Below are positions 1-7,531 of a stretch of 16,496 nt of DNA, one piece after another (position 1 is the stretch's first letter; each line of letters begins with the position of its first letter). The notes under the pieces are model-generated. The model was not told the DNA's origin and did no database searches. It saw only the letters and a program-made list of their open reading frames with translations. This DNA comes from Flavobacteriaceae bacterium UBA5544 (GTDB lineage: Bacteria > Bacteroidota > Bacteroidia > Flavobacteriales > Flavobacteriaceae), in assembly GCA_002426755.1 (NCBI GenBank), contig DINI01000006.1, forward strand, positions 229,820-246,315. Reading direction: 5' to 3'. Position numbers and translations under genes: made by a program.

Positions 1-581
1 AAAGTGATGGTGGCCAAGTTACCATTGAAAGAGCCATAACCATCCGTTACTGGGTCAAAATCCTTTCCAAATCCATAGATATAGGAAATGTCGGTAAATA
101 ACGAAATCGTGTCTGTCATTCCGTAATGAAATTCGATGCCTGCCATCAGGTTTAAAAATGACAATTTGTTGTCAGCATAATTTCCTAGTGGTTTTACAAA
201 CGTGTATCCTGGACCTGCATGACCTACCACACCAATGCGACGAGGAAGCAATCCCCAAGCGCTCCCTGTATCATAAACTACTTGCAGGTTGAGACGTGAA
301 TAGTTATCCTTGAATTCAGGGGAATCATCTGAATTTGAAAACCGATTGAACCCAAAATCGAATTTGGCACCCAATTGCTCTTTAAACATGTACTGAACCC
401 CTAAATTGACGGTGGGAAAATTAATGGGTTTCGCCTCGAATGTTTCTACAAACCCGCTTGAAGACGGACTGTTGACCCCTAAAGAGATTTGAGCCTTGAG
501 AACACTTTTGGCATTTTGCGCCAACGACAGCATACCATAAGTCAATAGTAATGCCGATAGGATATATTTTTTTAAGGACAT
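1..581 (-). CDS. Outer-membrane beta-barrel protein, 3' part cut by window edge (possibly OmpA family)
   Basis: The minus-strand frame is open from an ATG at 581 to the left edge (193 codons), with no stop. The protein begins with a short positive N-terminus, a hydrophobic run and an Ala-Gln cleavage site near residue 21 (MLSLAQ), which is a Sec signal peptide typical of flavobacteria. The rest alternates polar and hydrophobic residues with aromatic strand ends (LGVQYMFK, RLNLQVVYD, GIEFHYG, TDISYIYGFG), as in an outer-membrane beta-barrel. Flavobacterial OmpA-family proteins often have this kind of N-terminal half followed by a peptidoglycan-binding domain, but that part is outside the window, so OmpA membership is inference. 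Only 34 bp separate this start from the divergent ATG at 616, so the two promoters must overlap or lie inside the opposite gene. Confidence 0.8.
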   Translation of the reverse strand, partial: MSLKKYILSALLLTYGMLSLAQNAKSVLKAQISLGVNSPSSSGFVETFEAKPINFPTVNLGVQYMFKEQLGAKFDFGFNRFSNSDDSPEFKDNYSRLNLQVVYDTGSAWGLLPRRIGVVGHAGPGYTFVKPLGNYADNKLSFLNLMAGIEFHYGMTDTISLFTDISYIYGFGKDFDPVTDGYGSFNGNLATIT

Positions 582-615
582 CGGTTTCTGATTATAAATG
601 GTTTAATTTGTGACA

Positions 616-1590
616 ATGAATAACACCTTGCCATACAAAACTAAACAATTCTTGATTGTGCTGCTTAAATTAAGTATAGTTGTTGCGGCATTTTATTTTA
701 TTTATCACAAGTTGGCCAATAATCCAGAATTACAATTTCATGAATTCCTGGATATTTTACATGAAAAAGATGTTTTTTCGGTCAAAACAGGTGTTTTTTT
801 GCTTCTTTTGACGCTTTTTAATTGGTTTTTTGAAATTTTGAAATGGAAAACTTTGGTGTCAATTGTGAGACCTATTTCAATAAAAGATGCAACGGAACAA
901 AGCTTGGGAGCTTTAACAGCATCCTTGCTGACACCAAACCGAATTGGTGAATATGGCGCAAAAGCCATGTTTTACCCAAAACCTCTCCGAAAAAAAATTA
1001 TGTTGCTCAATCTCATTGGAAACATGGTGCAGATGACCACCACCATTTTATTTGGTATTGCAGGGCTTCTCTTTTTATCAAAGACACATCCTTTGCCAAT
1101 CAATATTTTGAATATTTCCATTTTTGGAATTATGGGTTTACTTATTTTGGTGGCAATTTATTTCAGCACCAAAAAACATCGGTTTGAAGTGAAAGGTTTT
1201 TCATTGAAAAAAATCTCAAGATTTGTGTATTACATTCCTTCGGATATAAGAATCAAAACCGCTTTATTTTCAGTCATTCGATTTGTGATATTTTCATTTC
1301 AATTTTATTATTTACTGACTGTTTTTGGCGTTCCTTTAGATTATTTTAATGCCATGATAATCATCAGCAGTATGTATTTACTGTCGTCAATCATTCCAAG
1401 TATTTTTATTTTTGATGTGGTCATTAAAGGAAGTGTCGCCGTGTATCTGTTTTCAATTGTAGGCGTGAATGAATTGACGATTTTAAGCATCGTCACCTTC
1501 ATGTGGTTATTAAATTTTGTCCTTCCGAGTGTGTTTGGCAGTTATTATGTGCTTAATTTTAACCTTCCAAAAGCCAAAAAAGAGTTATGA
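616..1590 (+). CDS. Polytopic membrane protein, flippase-like / LPG-synthase TM family
   Basis: This 324-residue protein is dominated by hydrophobic helices. I count about seven or eight: around residues 14-30, 58-74, 128-151, 158-180, 213-235, 243-268 and 281-312. The pattern, with a cytoplasm-like RPISIKDATEQSLGALTASLLTPNRIGEYGAK-type segment near residues 84-115 containing SLLTPNRIGEYG, resembles the integral-membrane domain of lysylphosphatidylglycerol synthases and related flippase-like proteins (LPG_synthase_TM). There is no soluble aminoacyl-transferase domain, so it is not an intact MprF. The family is usually linked to lipid or glycolipid translocation. A GTG at 610 in frame is an alternative start; the ATG at 616 is preferred. 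It overlaps the glycosyltransferase downstream by 4 bp (ATGA), so the two are probably co-translated and act on the same lipid-linked product. The substrate is unknown. Confidence 0.85.
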   Translation: MNNTLPYKTKQFLIVLLKLSIVVAAFYFIYHKLANNPELQFHEFLDILHEKDVFSVKTGVFLLLLTLFNWFFEILKWKTLVSIVRPISIKDATEQSLGALTASLLTPNRIGEYGAKAMFYPKPLRKKIMLLNLIGNMVQMTTTILFGIAGLLFLSKTHPLPINILNISIFGIMGLLILVAIYFSTKKHRFEVKGFSLKKISRFVYYIPSDIRIKTALFSVIRFVIFSFQFYYLLTVFGVPLDYFNAMIIISSMYLLSSIIPSIFIFDVVIKGSVAVYLFSIVGVNELTILSIVTFMWLLNFVLPSVFGSYYVLNFNLPKAKKEL

Positions 1591-2717
1591 CCTTAATTGC
1601 CATCACCATCACAATCCTATATCTCATCTTGATTGCAAGTCTTATTTATGGCTTTGATAAAGTGGAAGATTTCTATTTGAAGGATTTAAAGCCAAAAACC
1701 AAATTTTCAGTCATCGTCCCATTTCGGAATGAGGAACATAATTTACCAGCGTTATTGGCATCTATTGCTAAATTGAATTATCCCACAGCAATGTATGAGG
1801 TCATTTTTGTGGACGACGATTCCGAGGATGGTTCGCTTAAGGTTCTCCACACCTTCAAGTCCCATAAAGACCATGCGCATGATTTTTCAATCCTTAAAAA
1901 TGCACGCGTATCAAAATCACCAAAGAAAGACGCCATCACATTGGCCATATCAAAAGCCAAATACGATTGGATTGTAACTACCGATGCTGATTGCGTTTTA
2001 CCAAAATTTTGGCTCGATGGTTTTGATGAATTCATCCAACTTCAACAGCCAGAATGTATCGTGGCTCCAGTGACCTATTCCAGAACCAACAGATTTTTGT
2101 TTCGTTTTCAGCTTTTGGATATTTTGAGCTTGCAAGGTTCTACAATTGGTGGTTTTGGTATTCATAAACCGTTTTTATGCAGTGGTGCCAATTTTGCCTA
2201 CAGCAAACAAATTTTTGAAAGGGTCAATGGATTCGAAGGAAACGACACTATTGGAAGCGGCGACGATATTTTTATGCTCGAAAAAATTGCAAAAGCCCTT
2301 CCTGAAAACGTGAAATTCCTCAAATGTGAACAATCCATCGTTCAAACCTTACCTCAACCCAGCTTTGATACCTTGGTTTCACAACGTATCCGCTGGGCAG
2401 CCAAGACAGGGTCCTATCGTAATTTGTTCAGTAAATTGGTGGGCATCATTGTATTTTTAATGAATGGAGGTTTATTGGTTTTTGGTTTATTGGCCATCGT
2501 TGGTATTATAAACCCAACAAGTTTTCTTTATTTGTTGGTCATCAAATTTGGAATTGATTTTCTGATGATTTTTAAAACCGCAAATTTTACAAACCAAAAG
2601 GATGTGATGACCTCCTATTTATTTGCCTTTTTAATGTATCCCTTCTTTACGGTTTATATCGTTTTTTCTTCCGTATTTAAAGGTTATAAATGGAAAGGGC
2701 GTGACTATGTCAAATAG
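1587..2717 (+). CDS. Membrane-anchored family 2 glycosyltransferase
   Basis: This 376-residue protein has an N-terminal membrane anchor (about residues 3-22), a GT-A catalytic domain (about 38-270) and C-terminal helices (about 283-305, 312-330 and 342-364). Catalytic signatures are in order: SVIVPFRNEE at 41-50, the nucleotide-binding VDDDSEDGS at 75-83, the metal-binding DAD at 133-135, the acidic GSGDD at 223-227 and QRIRW at 266-270. QxxRW plus C-terminal membrane helices is the arrangement of inverting, often processive GT2 enzymes that transfer from a nucleotide sugar at the cytoplasmic face. The ATG lies within the stop of the upstream flippase-like gene (ATGA overlap), which suggests a synthesis-and-translocation pair for a glycolipid or envelope glycan. 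The family call is secure. Sugar, acceptor and processivity cannot be read from the sequence. Confidence 0.92.
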   Translation: MTLIAITITILYLILIASLIYGFDKVEDFYLKDLKPKTKFSVIVPFRNEEHNLPALLASIAKLNYPTAMYEVIFVDDDSEDGSLKVLHTFKSHKDHAHDFSILKNARVSKSPKKDAITLAISKAKYDWIVTTDADCVLPKFWLDGFDEFIQLQQPECIVAPVTYSRTNRFLFRFQLLDILSLQGSTIGGFGIHKPFLCSGANFAYSKQIFERVNGFEGNDTIGSGDDIFMLEKIAKALPENVKFLKCEQSIVQTLPQPSFDTLVSQRIRWAAKTGSYRNLFSKLVGIIVFLMNGGLLVFGLLAIVGIINPTSFLYLLVIKFGIDFLMIFKTANFTNQKDVMTSYLFAFLMYPFFTVYIVFSSVFKGYKWKGRDYVK

Positions 2718-2739
2718 TGTCGGAGTCATTTATTTTCGT

Positions 2740-2747
2740 TAGATTTA
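2740..2747 (+). promoter_or_regulatory. Weak candidate -7 element for the 2770 gene
   Basis: TAGATTTA matches the Bacteroidetes -7 consensus TAnnTTTG at all but the last base and lies 22 bp before the ATG at 2770. I see no convincing TTG at the expected upstream distance, so this is tentative. Confidence 0.25.
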
Positions 2748-2769
2748 CTAATTAAAAATTGCTTTAATT

Positions 2770-3648
2770 ATGAAAAAGATACTTTTACTCCTATGTGTAT
2801 TATTGAGCTATTCTTCGCTAAAAGCACAAGAAACCTATACTGTAAATGGTACAGAACTTCAATTAAAAACTGAAGTCAACGGAAAATTGGATTTGCTTTG
2901 GAATATTATTGATAATCAATATCGATATTTCATAAGAACTTCTGATAACAAAATTACGGAGCTAGTAAACACTAGAGATGATAACGATACGTATCAAGAA
3001 GAGTACAAGAAAACACTAGAAAATGCAACCTCGGGGTTGTCTGCCGAAAAAGTCAACTTAACGCTTCCAAGTTTGATTACTTATCTAGAAACCTATAACA
3101 AAAGCCAAGATTCCAATTTTACTTCTACACATTCAAAAAGCAAAGCCCAATTGCGCTTATCGGTTTTTGGAGGTATTACCAATAGTCCATTTGTATCGAA
3201 TCCTGACAACGTAAAAACACCTGTTTTTGGCGCCGAACTAGAAGTTTCGGAAGGTAAAGAATCACCACGTCATTCAGGTTTTTTTCAAATTAGACATGTG
3301 CTTGAAGACAAAGACAAGTTTCCATATTCCACCACAGAATTATCGTTAGGCTACAGATTTAGATTTATTAGATCGAGAGGATTTAATCTGTTTGCAGATG
3401 TTAAAGGCGCAACTGTCAATTTTTCAAAATCCACCATTCCCGTAGCGGCAGATGGTGGTGCGATAGCTCTCCAAGAGGTTTCCGATACAGCTTTTGATGT
3501 CCCTTTTATTTTTGGCATTGGCGCTGATATAAGGGTTTCAGAATCTAGTTTTATTACCATTGGCTATAATCAACTGTTTGCAGTTCTTTTAGACAACCAA
3601 GATAATTTTTCTACGGATGTGACGGTGGGATATAAAATGAAGTTGTAA
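2770..3648 (+). CDS. Secreted/outer-membrane beta-barrel protein of unknown function
   Basis: This 292-residue protein starts with a clear Sec signal peptide (MKKILLLLCVLLSYSSLKAQ, cleavage before Gln20). Residues 21-126 form a polar, partly helical region containing a TYQEEYKKTLENA stretch. From about 127 to the C-terminus there are alternating amphipathic strands (LRLSVFGG, TTELSLGYRFRF, GFNLFADVKG, FIFGIGADIRV, FITIGYNQLF) ending in DVTVGYKMKL, which is typical of an 8-10-stranded outer-membrane barrel. I recognise no enzyme motif. It lies 52 bp after the glycosyltransferase gene on the same strand and may be read with it or from its own weak promoter. It ends 6 bp before a convergent gene, and no terminator hairpin is visible in that gap. 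Confidence 0.82.
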   Translation: MKKILLLLCVLLSYSSLKAQETYTVNGTELQLKTEVNGKLDLLWNIIDNQYRYFIRTSDNKITELVNTRDDNDTYQEEYKKTLENATSGLSAEKVNLTLPSLITYLETYNKSQDSNFTSTHSKSKAQLRLSVFGGITNSPFVSNPDNVKTPVFGAELEVSEGKESPRHSGFFQIRHVLEDKDKFPYSTTELSLGYRFRFIRSRGFNLFADVKGATVNFSKSTIPVAADGGAIALQEVSDTAFDVPFIFGIGADIRVSESSFITIGYNQLFAVLLDNQDNFSTDVTVGYKMKL

Positions 3649-3654
3649 CTTCTT

Positions 3655-4122
3655 CTAATTTATATTTACAACCACTGGCAAATTGAATTCAGTGGCAACT
3701 TGCTGGCTTCTCTTGATGGCTGGGTAAATTTTTGGCAAAGAATCAAAACTATGTCGTAGTAAACTATCCAATTGCGGAATTTGTGCTTTGGTCATTTCAC
3801 TGCTTACAATGTCTTTTATGCTGAAATTGCCTTTGTTATCTATGTATATTTTTAAAAGAATGGTGTCACTGACATCTTCTGTAACGATGATGTTTTGTTT
3901 TGAAAGATTTTTGTTCAGTCGATTGCGGAGGACATCTTCAAAGCAGGTTTTTTTATTGGCAGACGAATCGCAAATTGAAAATGTTGGATATTCATCCACA
4001 TCATTCCAATTAATGGATTTCAACTCCTCCTCAAGAATCTCTTTGGTATCGATTTTCTTTTTATTGAAGTAGTCGCAAGAGGTCAAAACCACAAGGATTG
4101 CAATAAGGATTAGTCGCTTCAT
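3655..4122 (-). CDS. Small lipoprotein with TonB-C-like domain
   Basis: The likely start is the ATG at 4122, which places a classical lipoprotein signal at the N-terminus (MKRLILIAILVVLTSC, lipobox LTSC). An upstream in-frame ATG at 4152 would add ten residues that spoil the signal. The lipoprotein is 155 residues. Its C-terminal part has a CFEDVLRNRLNKNL segment followed by ILLKIYIDNKGNFSIKDI and a terminal FNLPVVVNIN strand. This order resembles the TonB-C-like end of the BlaR1-type protein encoded upstream (RDCTRNTLSDFVNKNF, VVFKIGKDGKIYDV, PILFEV). The likeness is by eye and needs profile confirmation. It follows the TPR gene after 76 bp and may end the blaI unit or have its own promoter: TACTTTTC at 4142-4149 on the minus strand is one mismatch from a -7 element. 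Confidence 0.75.
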   Translation of the reverse strand: MKRLILIAILVVLTSCDYFNKKKIDTKEILEEELKSINWNDVDEYPTFSICDSSANKKTCFEDVLRNRLNKNLSKQNIIVTEDVSDTILLKIYIDNKGNFSIKDIVSSEMTKAQIPQLDSLLRHSFDSLPKIYPAIKRSQQVATEFNLPVVVNIN

Positions 4123-4198
4123 TGATACTGCTACTGAACCCGAAAAGTACAATTTTTTTTGAAATTAATCTCTTGTTTGGTTATAGCGTCAATGGGAT

Positions 4199-5335
4199 TT
4201 AATCATCTGCCTTAAGGAATCTTTCTTCTTTCAATTCTTTAATGCGCTTTTCCACCCAATACTTATATGTGCTTTGTGGGTATTTAGATAGAAAATCTTC
4301 ATGGACTTTTAATCTAGTATCAATATCTTTATAATATCTATCTTTTGCATTGAGTAGATAAAATTGTGACATTTGGTTATATGGGTTGATTTTTAATGAT
4401 TGGTTCAACGCTTCAATACCTTCCTTATATTTCTCTTGACGATTGTAGGCATAACCAAGTTTTCTATACTCCACATCTAAAGGAATATCCCTTATTTCCA
4501 AAGCCAATGCCATATATTTTGCGGCATTTTCAAAATCATCTAGCCCCTGATATAATTGTCCTTGAATAAATAAGTTTTTATAGCTCTTTGGATCGTATTG
4601 CAAGGCCAACAGACCTTGCGCTACCGCCTTTTTATACTCATAATGACTAGCGTAGCAAAAGCTCAAACTTTCATGAATAAACTGTGATGATTCTCCGAGT
4701 TCAATCAGTTTTTCGAACCATTTGGCAGATTCCCTGTAATCTTCCATCCAATAATAATTTTGGGCTTTTAAACTGATAAGCTCTACATTATTGGCATAAG
4801 ATTTCAAGCCTATTTCTATGTATTTCAAGGATACTTTATGTTCTCGTTTTACTAAAAACTCTCTGGCAATCTTGTAAATGGCTTTTTGGTGTGTGGAATC
4901 CAATTCAAACGCTGTTCGAAAATGCTTCATAGCGATAGAATCATTCAAGTTTTCTAGCGTCACTCCAAGTTCGTATTGATAATTTGGATTTTTATCATCC
5001 GAATACACCAATTCATCAAAAAGTATTGCGGACTCTTTATAATGTTTTGTGCTGCGGAGCAACTTGGCATAATCAAATTTCAACAATACATTCTCCGGGT
5101 GTGCTTTCAAGGCTTTACCATAATTTAAAAGTGCTTCGTCATAATTGCCCAAAGCCATATAAGCTTTTGCAATAGGCTCATACACGTCCGAAGGTTTGTC
5201 GTGATCTTTATAGCGCTCAATGGCCTTTGAATAATTACCAGTTGCAAACAGGTTGTCCGCATCGCTCAAAACCGAAGTTTGGGCTTCGGTTTTGAAAACA
5301 ACTAACACAGAAAATATAATTAAAAATCTATTCAC
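4199..5335 (-). CDS. Secreted tetratricopeptide repeat protein
   Basis: I choose the GTG at 5335 as start. It gives a clean signal peptide, (M)NRFLIIFSVLVVFKTEAQ, and its GTG overlaps the stop of the upstream metallopeptidase gene (GTGAATAG, 8-bp overlap), a common arrangement for translational coupling. The ATG at 5377 would put 14 unusual residues ahead of the signal. The 378-residue product has about nine TPR units from residue 20 to the end, for example NYSKAIERYKD, NYDEALLNYGKALKAHPEN, KAVAQGLLALQYDPKS and YKEGIEALNQSLKINPYN. It is predicted to be periplasmic or outer-membrane associated and to act as a protein-interaction scaffold. Tight linkage to the BlaR1-like gene suggests work in the same sensing or envelope-maintenance process. 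No catalytic motif is visible. Confidence 0.88.
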   Translation of the reverse strand: MNRFLIIFSVLVVFKTEAQTSVLSDADNLFATGNYSKAIERYKDHDKPSDVYEPIAKAYMALGNYDEALLNYGKALKAHPENVLLKFDYAKLLRSTKHYKESAILFDELVYSDDKNPNYQYELGVTLENLNDSIAMKHFRTAFELDSTHQKAIYKIAREFLVKREHKVSLKYIEIGLKSYANNVELISLKAQNYYWMEDYRESAKWFEKLIELGESSQFIHESLSFCYASHYEYKKAVAQGLLALQYDPKSYKNLFIQGQLYQGLDDFENAAKYMALALEIRDIPLDVEYRKLGYAYNRQEKYKEGIEALNQSLKINPYNQMSQFYLLNAKDRYYKDIDTRLKVHEDFLSKYPQSTYKYWVEKRIKELKEERFLKADD

Positions 5336-6911
5336 TGACTTCAAATAAGATTGGTAAGCTATACGGTACAACGACATTTTTACCTTTTTGTTTTCCTGGA
5401 ATCATTTGTGGCAAGGCACTAATGACTCGAATGGCTTCCGCTTCCAATAGCGGATGCGGTGCTCTCGATTTTACGTCGTAAATTTTACCGTCTTTGCCTA
5501 TTTTAAAAACAACTGAAATTCTTTGCCTGCCTATTAATCCGGCTTCCTTGGCAATTTTTGTGTTGAAATTTTTGTTCACGAAATCCGAAAGCGTGTTTCT
5601 TGTGCAATCTCTAATTTCATCCATAGTGGGAAGAGATTCGCATTCACTAAAAGTAGGCGCCTTCTCAATCACTGAAAATGGGACTTCTATAGCACCCTCA
5701 TAATCGTTAGCAACAAATTTGTTACTTGAAACGTCTATTGTCTGGCTCGTTTCTTTTAAATTAATAAACATTGGATAGGCTCTTTCACCAATAGCGCCGC
5801 CCACCTGAAGTTCTATAAATCCTTCTGGTACTTTTTCATTTTTATTGTGTACAGAATACCTAACCTCATCTTTTTCATAATCAATTTCTGCCCAAGCTAC
5901 ATAGTCAGAATTATTTCTTAAAAAGGATTCATAATCATTGTGAATCTTTTTTTGTTCATCAGTCATTTTTCCAGGCATCTTTAATGTATAGGAAAATTGT
6001 TCCAATGATAATTCGGAATTTTCAATTTCGGCTTCCTTTTGGCATGAAGTATACATCAACATCCCAAAAACCATTGGAATCAAAAGTGCATATTTTAATA
6101 AATGGATACGGCGTGATTTTGATCTGCTTAACATAACGATTCGTTTTTTGATTAATGACTGATTGAAAAATGTATTAGTAAATGAAATATGTTCGGTATC
6201 GAAGACCTGGGAGAGCAACTTCTCATAATATTGCTTTTTATCACCTTGCCTCATCGCCTTGGAATCTGCAATATATTCGTGCAAGGCCATCAACCTATTT
6301 TGATACATGTAAATTAATGGGTTGAACCAAAAAAGAATGCGAAGCAGTTCAAATAGAAGTAAATCGACACTATGCTTTTGAGATACATGCACCAATTCAT
6401 GTTTTAATACGGTTTCTCGTTCTCCTTCTTTGATCCATTCTCCAAGAAAAATATAATTGAAAAATGAAAATGCTGCATTGCTCTTCAAAAGATTTACAAT
6501 GACAAGATTGCCGTTCCACTGTTTAGGATTTTTTTGAATGAGTGCACTTATTTTGATGATTTTATAAATAAAAACCAAACCTGCCAATACCATTCCAGCA
6601 TAGAGCATAAGGTCCCAACTCCATATAAAATTTGAATTTGTAATGGCTTCCGATTGTATGTCGATTTGTCCATTTGCAACGATTGGTTTTACCTCACCAA
6701 TAATGACTTCTGGTAAGCGAATCACAAATTGTTCAGGAACCATGGTTCGGATGCTCTCAAATTTGATGAATGGCAATATGATTGAGGCTATGGCTGTTGT
6801 GAGCAAATAGAAACGATTCCAATTAAAAAACGTTTCTTTCTTGAGAAATAAGTCATAGATAATCAAAAAGAAAAGTTGGAAAGCGACGGTCTGTAAGATA
6901 TAGTGCAGCAT
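5328..6911 (-). CDS. BlaR1/MecR1-like M56 metallopeptidase with TonB-C-like C-terminus
   Basis: This 527-residue membrane protein has hydrophobic helices near residues 3-22, 36-50, 102-121 and 273-288. The zinc protease motif HELVH is at 171-175, in VLKHELVHVSQKH, with a downstream HEYIAD at 211-216 that can supply the further ligand. This is the M56 core of BlaR1/MecR1. These proteins transduce a cell-surface signal by proteolysis, relieving repression by a BlaI/MecI partner. In place of a penicillin-binding sensor domain, the periplasmic part (about 290-527) ends in a TonB-C-like module (about 440-523: VVFKIGKDGKIYDV, ALPQMIPGKQKGK, YSLPILFEV), a frequent Bacteroidetes fusion. The blaI-type gene ends 1 bp before this ATG, and the TPR gene overlaps its 3' end. 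The signal sensed is unknown; I see no beta-lactamase nearby. Confidence 0.93.
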   Translation of the reverse strand: MLHYILQTVAFQLFFLIIYDLFLKKETFFNWNRFYLLTTAIASIILPFIKFESIRTMVPEQFVIRLPEVIIGEVKPIVANGQIDIQSEAITNSNFIWSWDLMLYAGMVLAGLVFIYKIIKISALIQKNPKQWNGNLVIVNLLKSNAAFSFFNYIFLGEWIKEGERETVLKHELVHVSQKHSVDLLLFELLRILFWFNPLIYMYQNRLMALHEYIADSKAMRQGDKKQYYEKLLSQVFDTEHISFTNTFFNQSLIKKRIVMLSRSKSRRIHLLKYALLIPMVFGMLMYTSCQKEAEIENSELSLEQFSYTLKMPGKMTDEQKKIHNDYESFLRNNSDYVAWAEIDYEKDEVRYSVHNKNEKVPEGFIELQVGGAIGERAYPMFINLKETSQTIDVSSNKFVANDYEGAIEVPFSVIEKAPTFSECESLPTMDEIRDCTRNTLSDFVNKNFNTKIAKEAGLIGRQRISVVFKIGKDGKIYDVKSRAPHPLLEAEAIRVISALPQMIPGKQKGKNVVVPYSLPILFEVSE

Positions 6912-6912
6912 G

Positions 6913-7275
6913 TCAATCTTCTTGTTTGTTAATGTCCTTTAAAACAGATTCGAGTTCTTTTAAATTGATATCGTTTTTCTTGACAAAGAATGACACCATA
7001 CTTTTAAAGGAACCTTGGAAATAATTGTCTACTAGCGAATGTAAACTCTGGTTGCTGTATTCTTGCTTTTGAACCAATGGATAATACAAATGACCTTTGC
7101 CTTCCTTTTCATAATCGACAAAACCTTTGCTTTCCAAGATCCTCACAATCGTGGAAACCGTATTATAAGCTGGCTTTGGTTCCGGCAATTCATCAATAAT
7201 TGCTTTGACATTGGCTTTTTGCAATTGCCACAATATGTGCATAATCTCTTCTTCTGCCTTTGTGAGCTGTTTCAT
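6913..7275 (-). CDS. BlaI/MecI/CopY-family transcriptional repressor
   Basis: This 120-residue protein has the winged-helix domain at about residues 1-70: LTKAEEEIMHILW, the recognition helix region PAYNTVSTIVRILESKG at 35-51, and the wing GFVDYEKEGKGHLYYPLV. The C-terminal helix (about 75-118) would mediate dimerisation and hold the proteolytic control site. In this family a dimer binds an operator with inverted repeats and is inactivated when the partner M56 protease is stimulated. That partner gene starts 1 bp after the stop (TGACATG), so the two are co-translated. Two matching palindromes lie 46-77 bp upstream of this start, consistent with autorepression of the whole unit. Confidence 0.95.
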   Translation of the reverse strand: MKQLTKAEEEIMHILWQLQKANVKAIIDELPEPKPAYNTVSTIVRILESKGFVDYEKEGKGHLYYPLVQKQEYSNQSLHSLVDNYFQGSFKSMVSFFVKKNDINLKELESVLKDINKQED

Positions 7276-7320
7276 CTAACTAATAATTTAAAAAGAGTTG
7301 AATAATAATATGCTAATATA

Positions 7321-7352
7321 ACTAAAATATTAGTTTAAACTAAATAATTAGT
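7321..7352. promoter_or_regulatory. Twin palindromic operator, probably for the BlaI-type repressor
   Basis: Two 14-bp palindromes with identical arms stand in tandem: ACTAA-aata-TTAGT at 7321-7334 and ACTAA-ataa-TTAGT at 7339-7352, with centres 18 bp apart. The junction TAGTTTAAACTA (7331-7342) is itself a perfect palindrome. The position, just upstream of blaI and downstream of a candidate -7 element, fits a repressor site. A weaker half copy, ACTAATAATT, lies at 7279-7288 beside the start codon. Binding by this BlaI is inferred from position and family. Confidence 0.7.
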
Positions 7353-7354
7353 TA

Positions 7355-7381
7355 TAAATTTACATACTGAAGAAAATACAA
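7355..7381 (-). promoter_or_regulatory. Candidate promoter of the blaI unit
   Basis: On the minus strand, TTG at 7381-7379 is followed after 16 bp by TAAATTTA at 7362-7355, one mismatch from TAnnTTTG. Transcription would start near 7348, inside the twin palindrome, so an occupied operator would block initiation. The spacing is slightly short. Confidence 0.4.
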
Positions 7382-7393
7382 GGCATGACAAAA

Positions 7394-7446
7394 GAATAAA
7401 AACCCAATAATTATCGAGCGATACTTATTGGGCTTATTCTTTTTTT
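7394..7446 (-). terminator. Terminator-like hairpin, possibly bidirectional
   Basis: CCCAATAA (7403-7410) pairs with TTATTGGG (7425-7432). An outer GAATAA (7394-7399) pairs with TTATTC (7434-7439), and an inner ATCG/CGAT can close the loop. On the minus strand the stem is followed at once by TTTTTATTC. On the plus strand it is followed by seven T residues (7440-7446). With no plus-strand gene upstream, the minus-strand role (end of the regulator mRNA or of a separate short RNA) is more likely. Confidence 0.7.
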
Positions 7447-7495
7447 GCTATTAATTCAACAAATTACTAGAGGGATTACTATTTGTTTGTTGACT
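7394..7495 (-). ncRNA. Candidate small non-coding RNA (about 100 nt)
   Basis: A minus-strand transcript starting about 7 nt after the TATATTTG element at 7507-7500 would run from about 7494 to the terminator hairpin at 7394-7446. No ATG occurs in this stretch on that strand. The 5' part can fold through CAACAAA and TTTGTTG arms (around 7458-7492), and the 3' part is the terminator stem. The upstream paired inverted repeats look like an activator-binding region. I do not recognise it as a known RNA family. It could simply be the 3' UTR of the response-regulator mRNA. Confidence 0.35.
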
Positions 7496-7499
7496 TATT

Positions 7500-7507
7500 C
7501 AAATATA
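7500..7507 (-). promoter_or_regulatory. Candidate -7 element TATATTTG
   Basis: On the minus strand this is a perfect match to TAnnTTTG. No TTG is present at the usual -33 distance. Instead, the paired inverted repeats at 7532-7566 cover roughly -43 and -65, which is what an activator-dependent promoter would look like. Confidence 0.45.
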
Positions 7508-7531
7508 GATAAGTGGTTTTGTTTTTTATTG

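Noticed and set aside
5328..7275. Beta-lactam resistance operon
   Set aside because: The BlaI/BlaR1-type pair lacks a penicillin-binding sensor domain and has no beta-lactamase or mecA-like gene nearby. The TonB-C-like C-terminus points to another signal.
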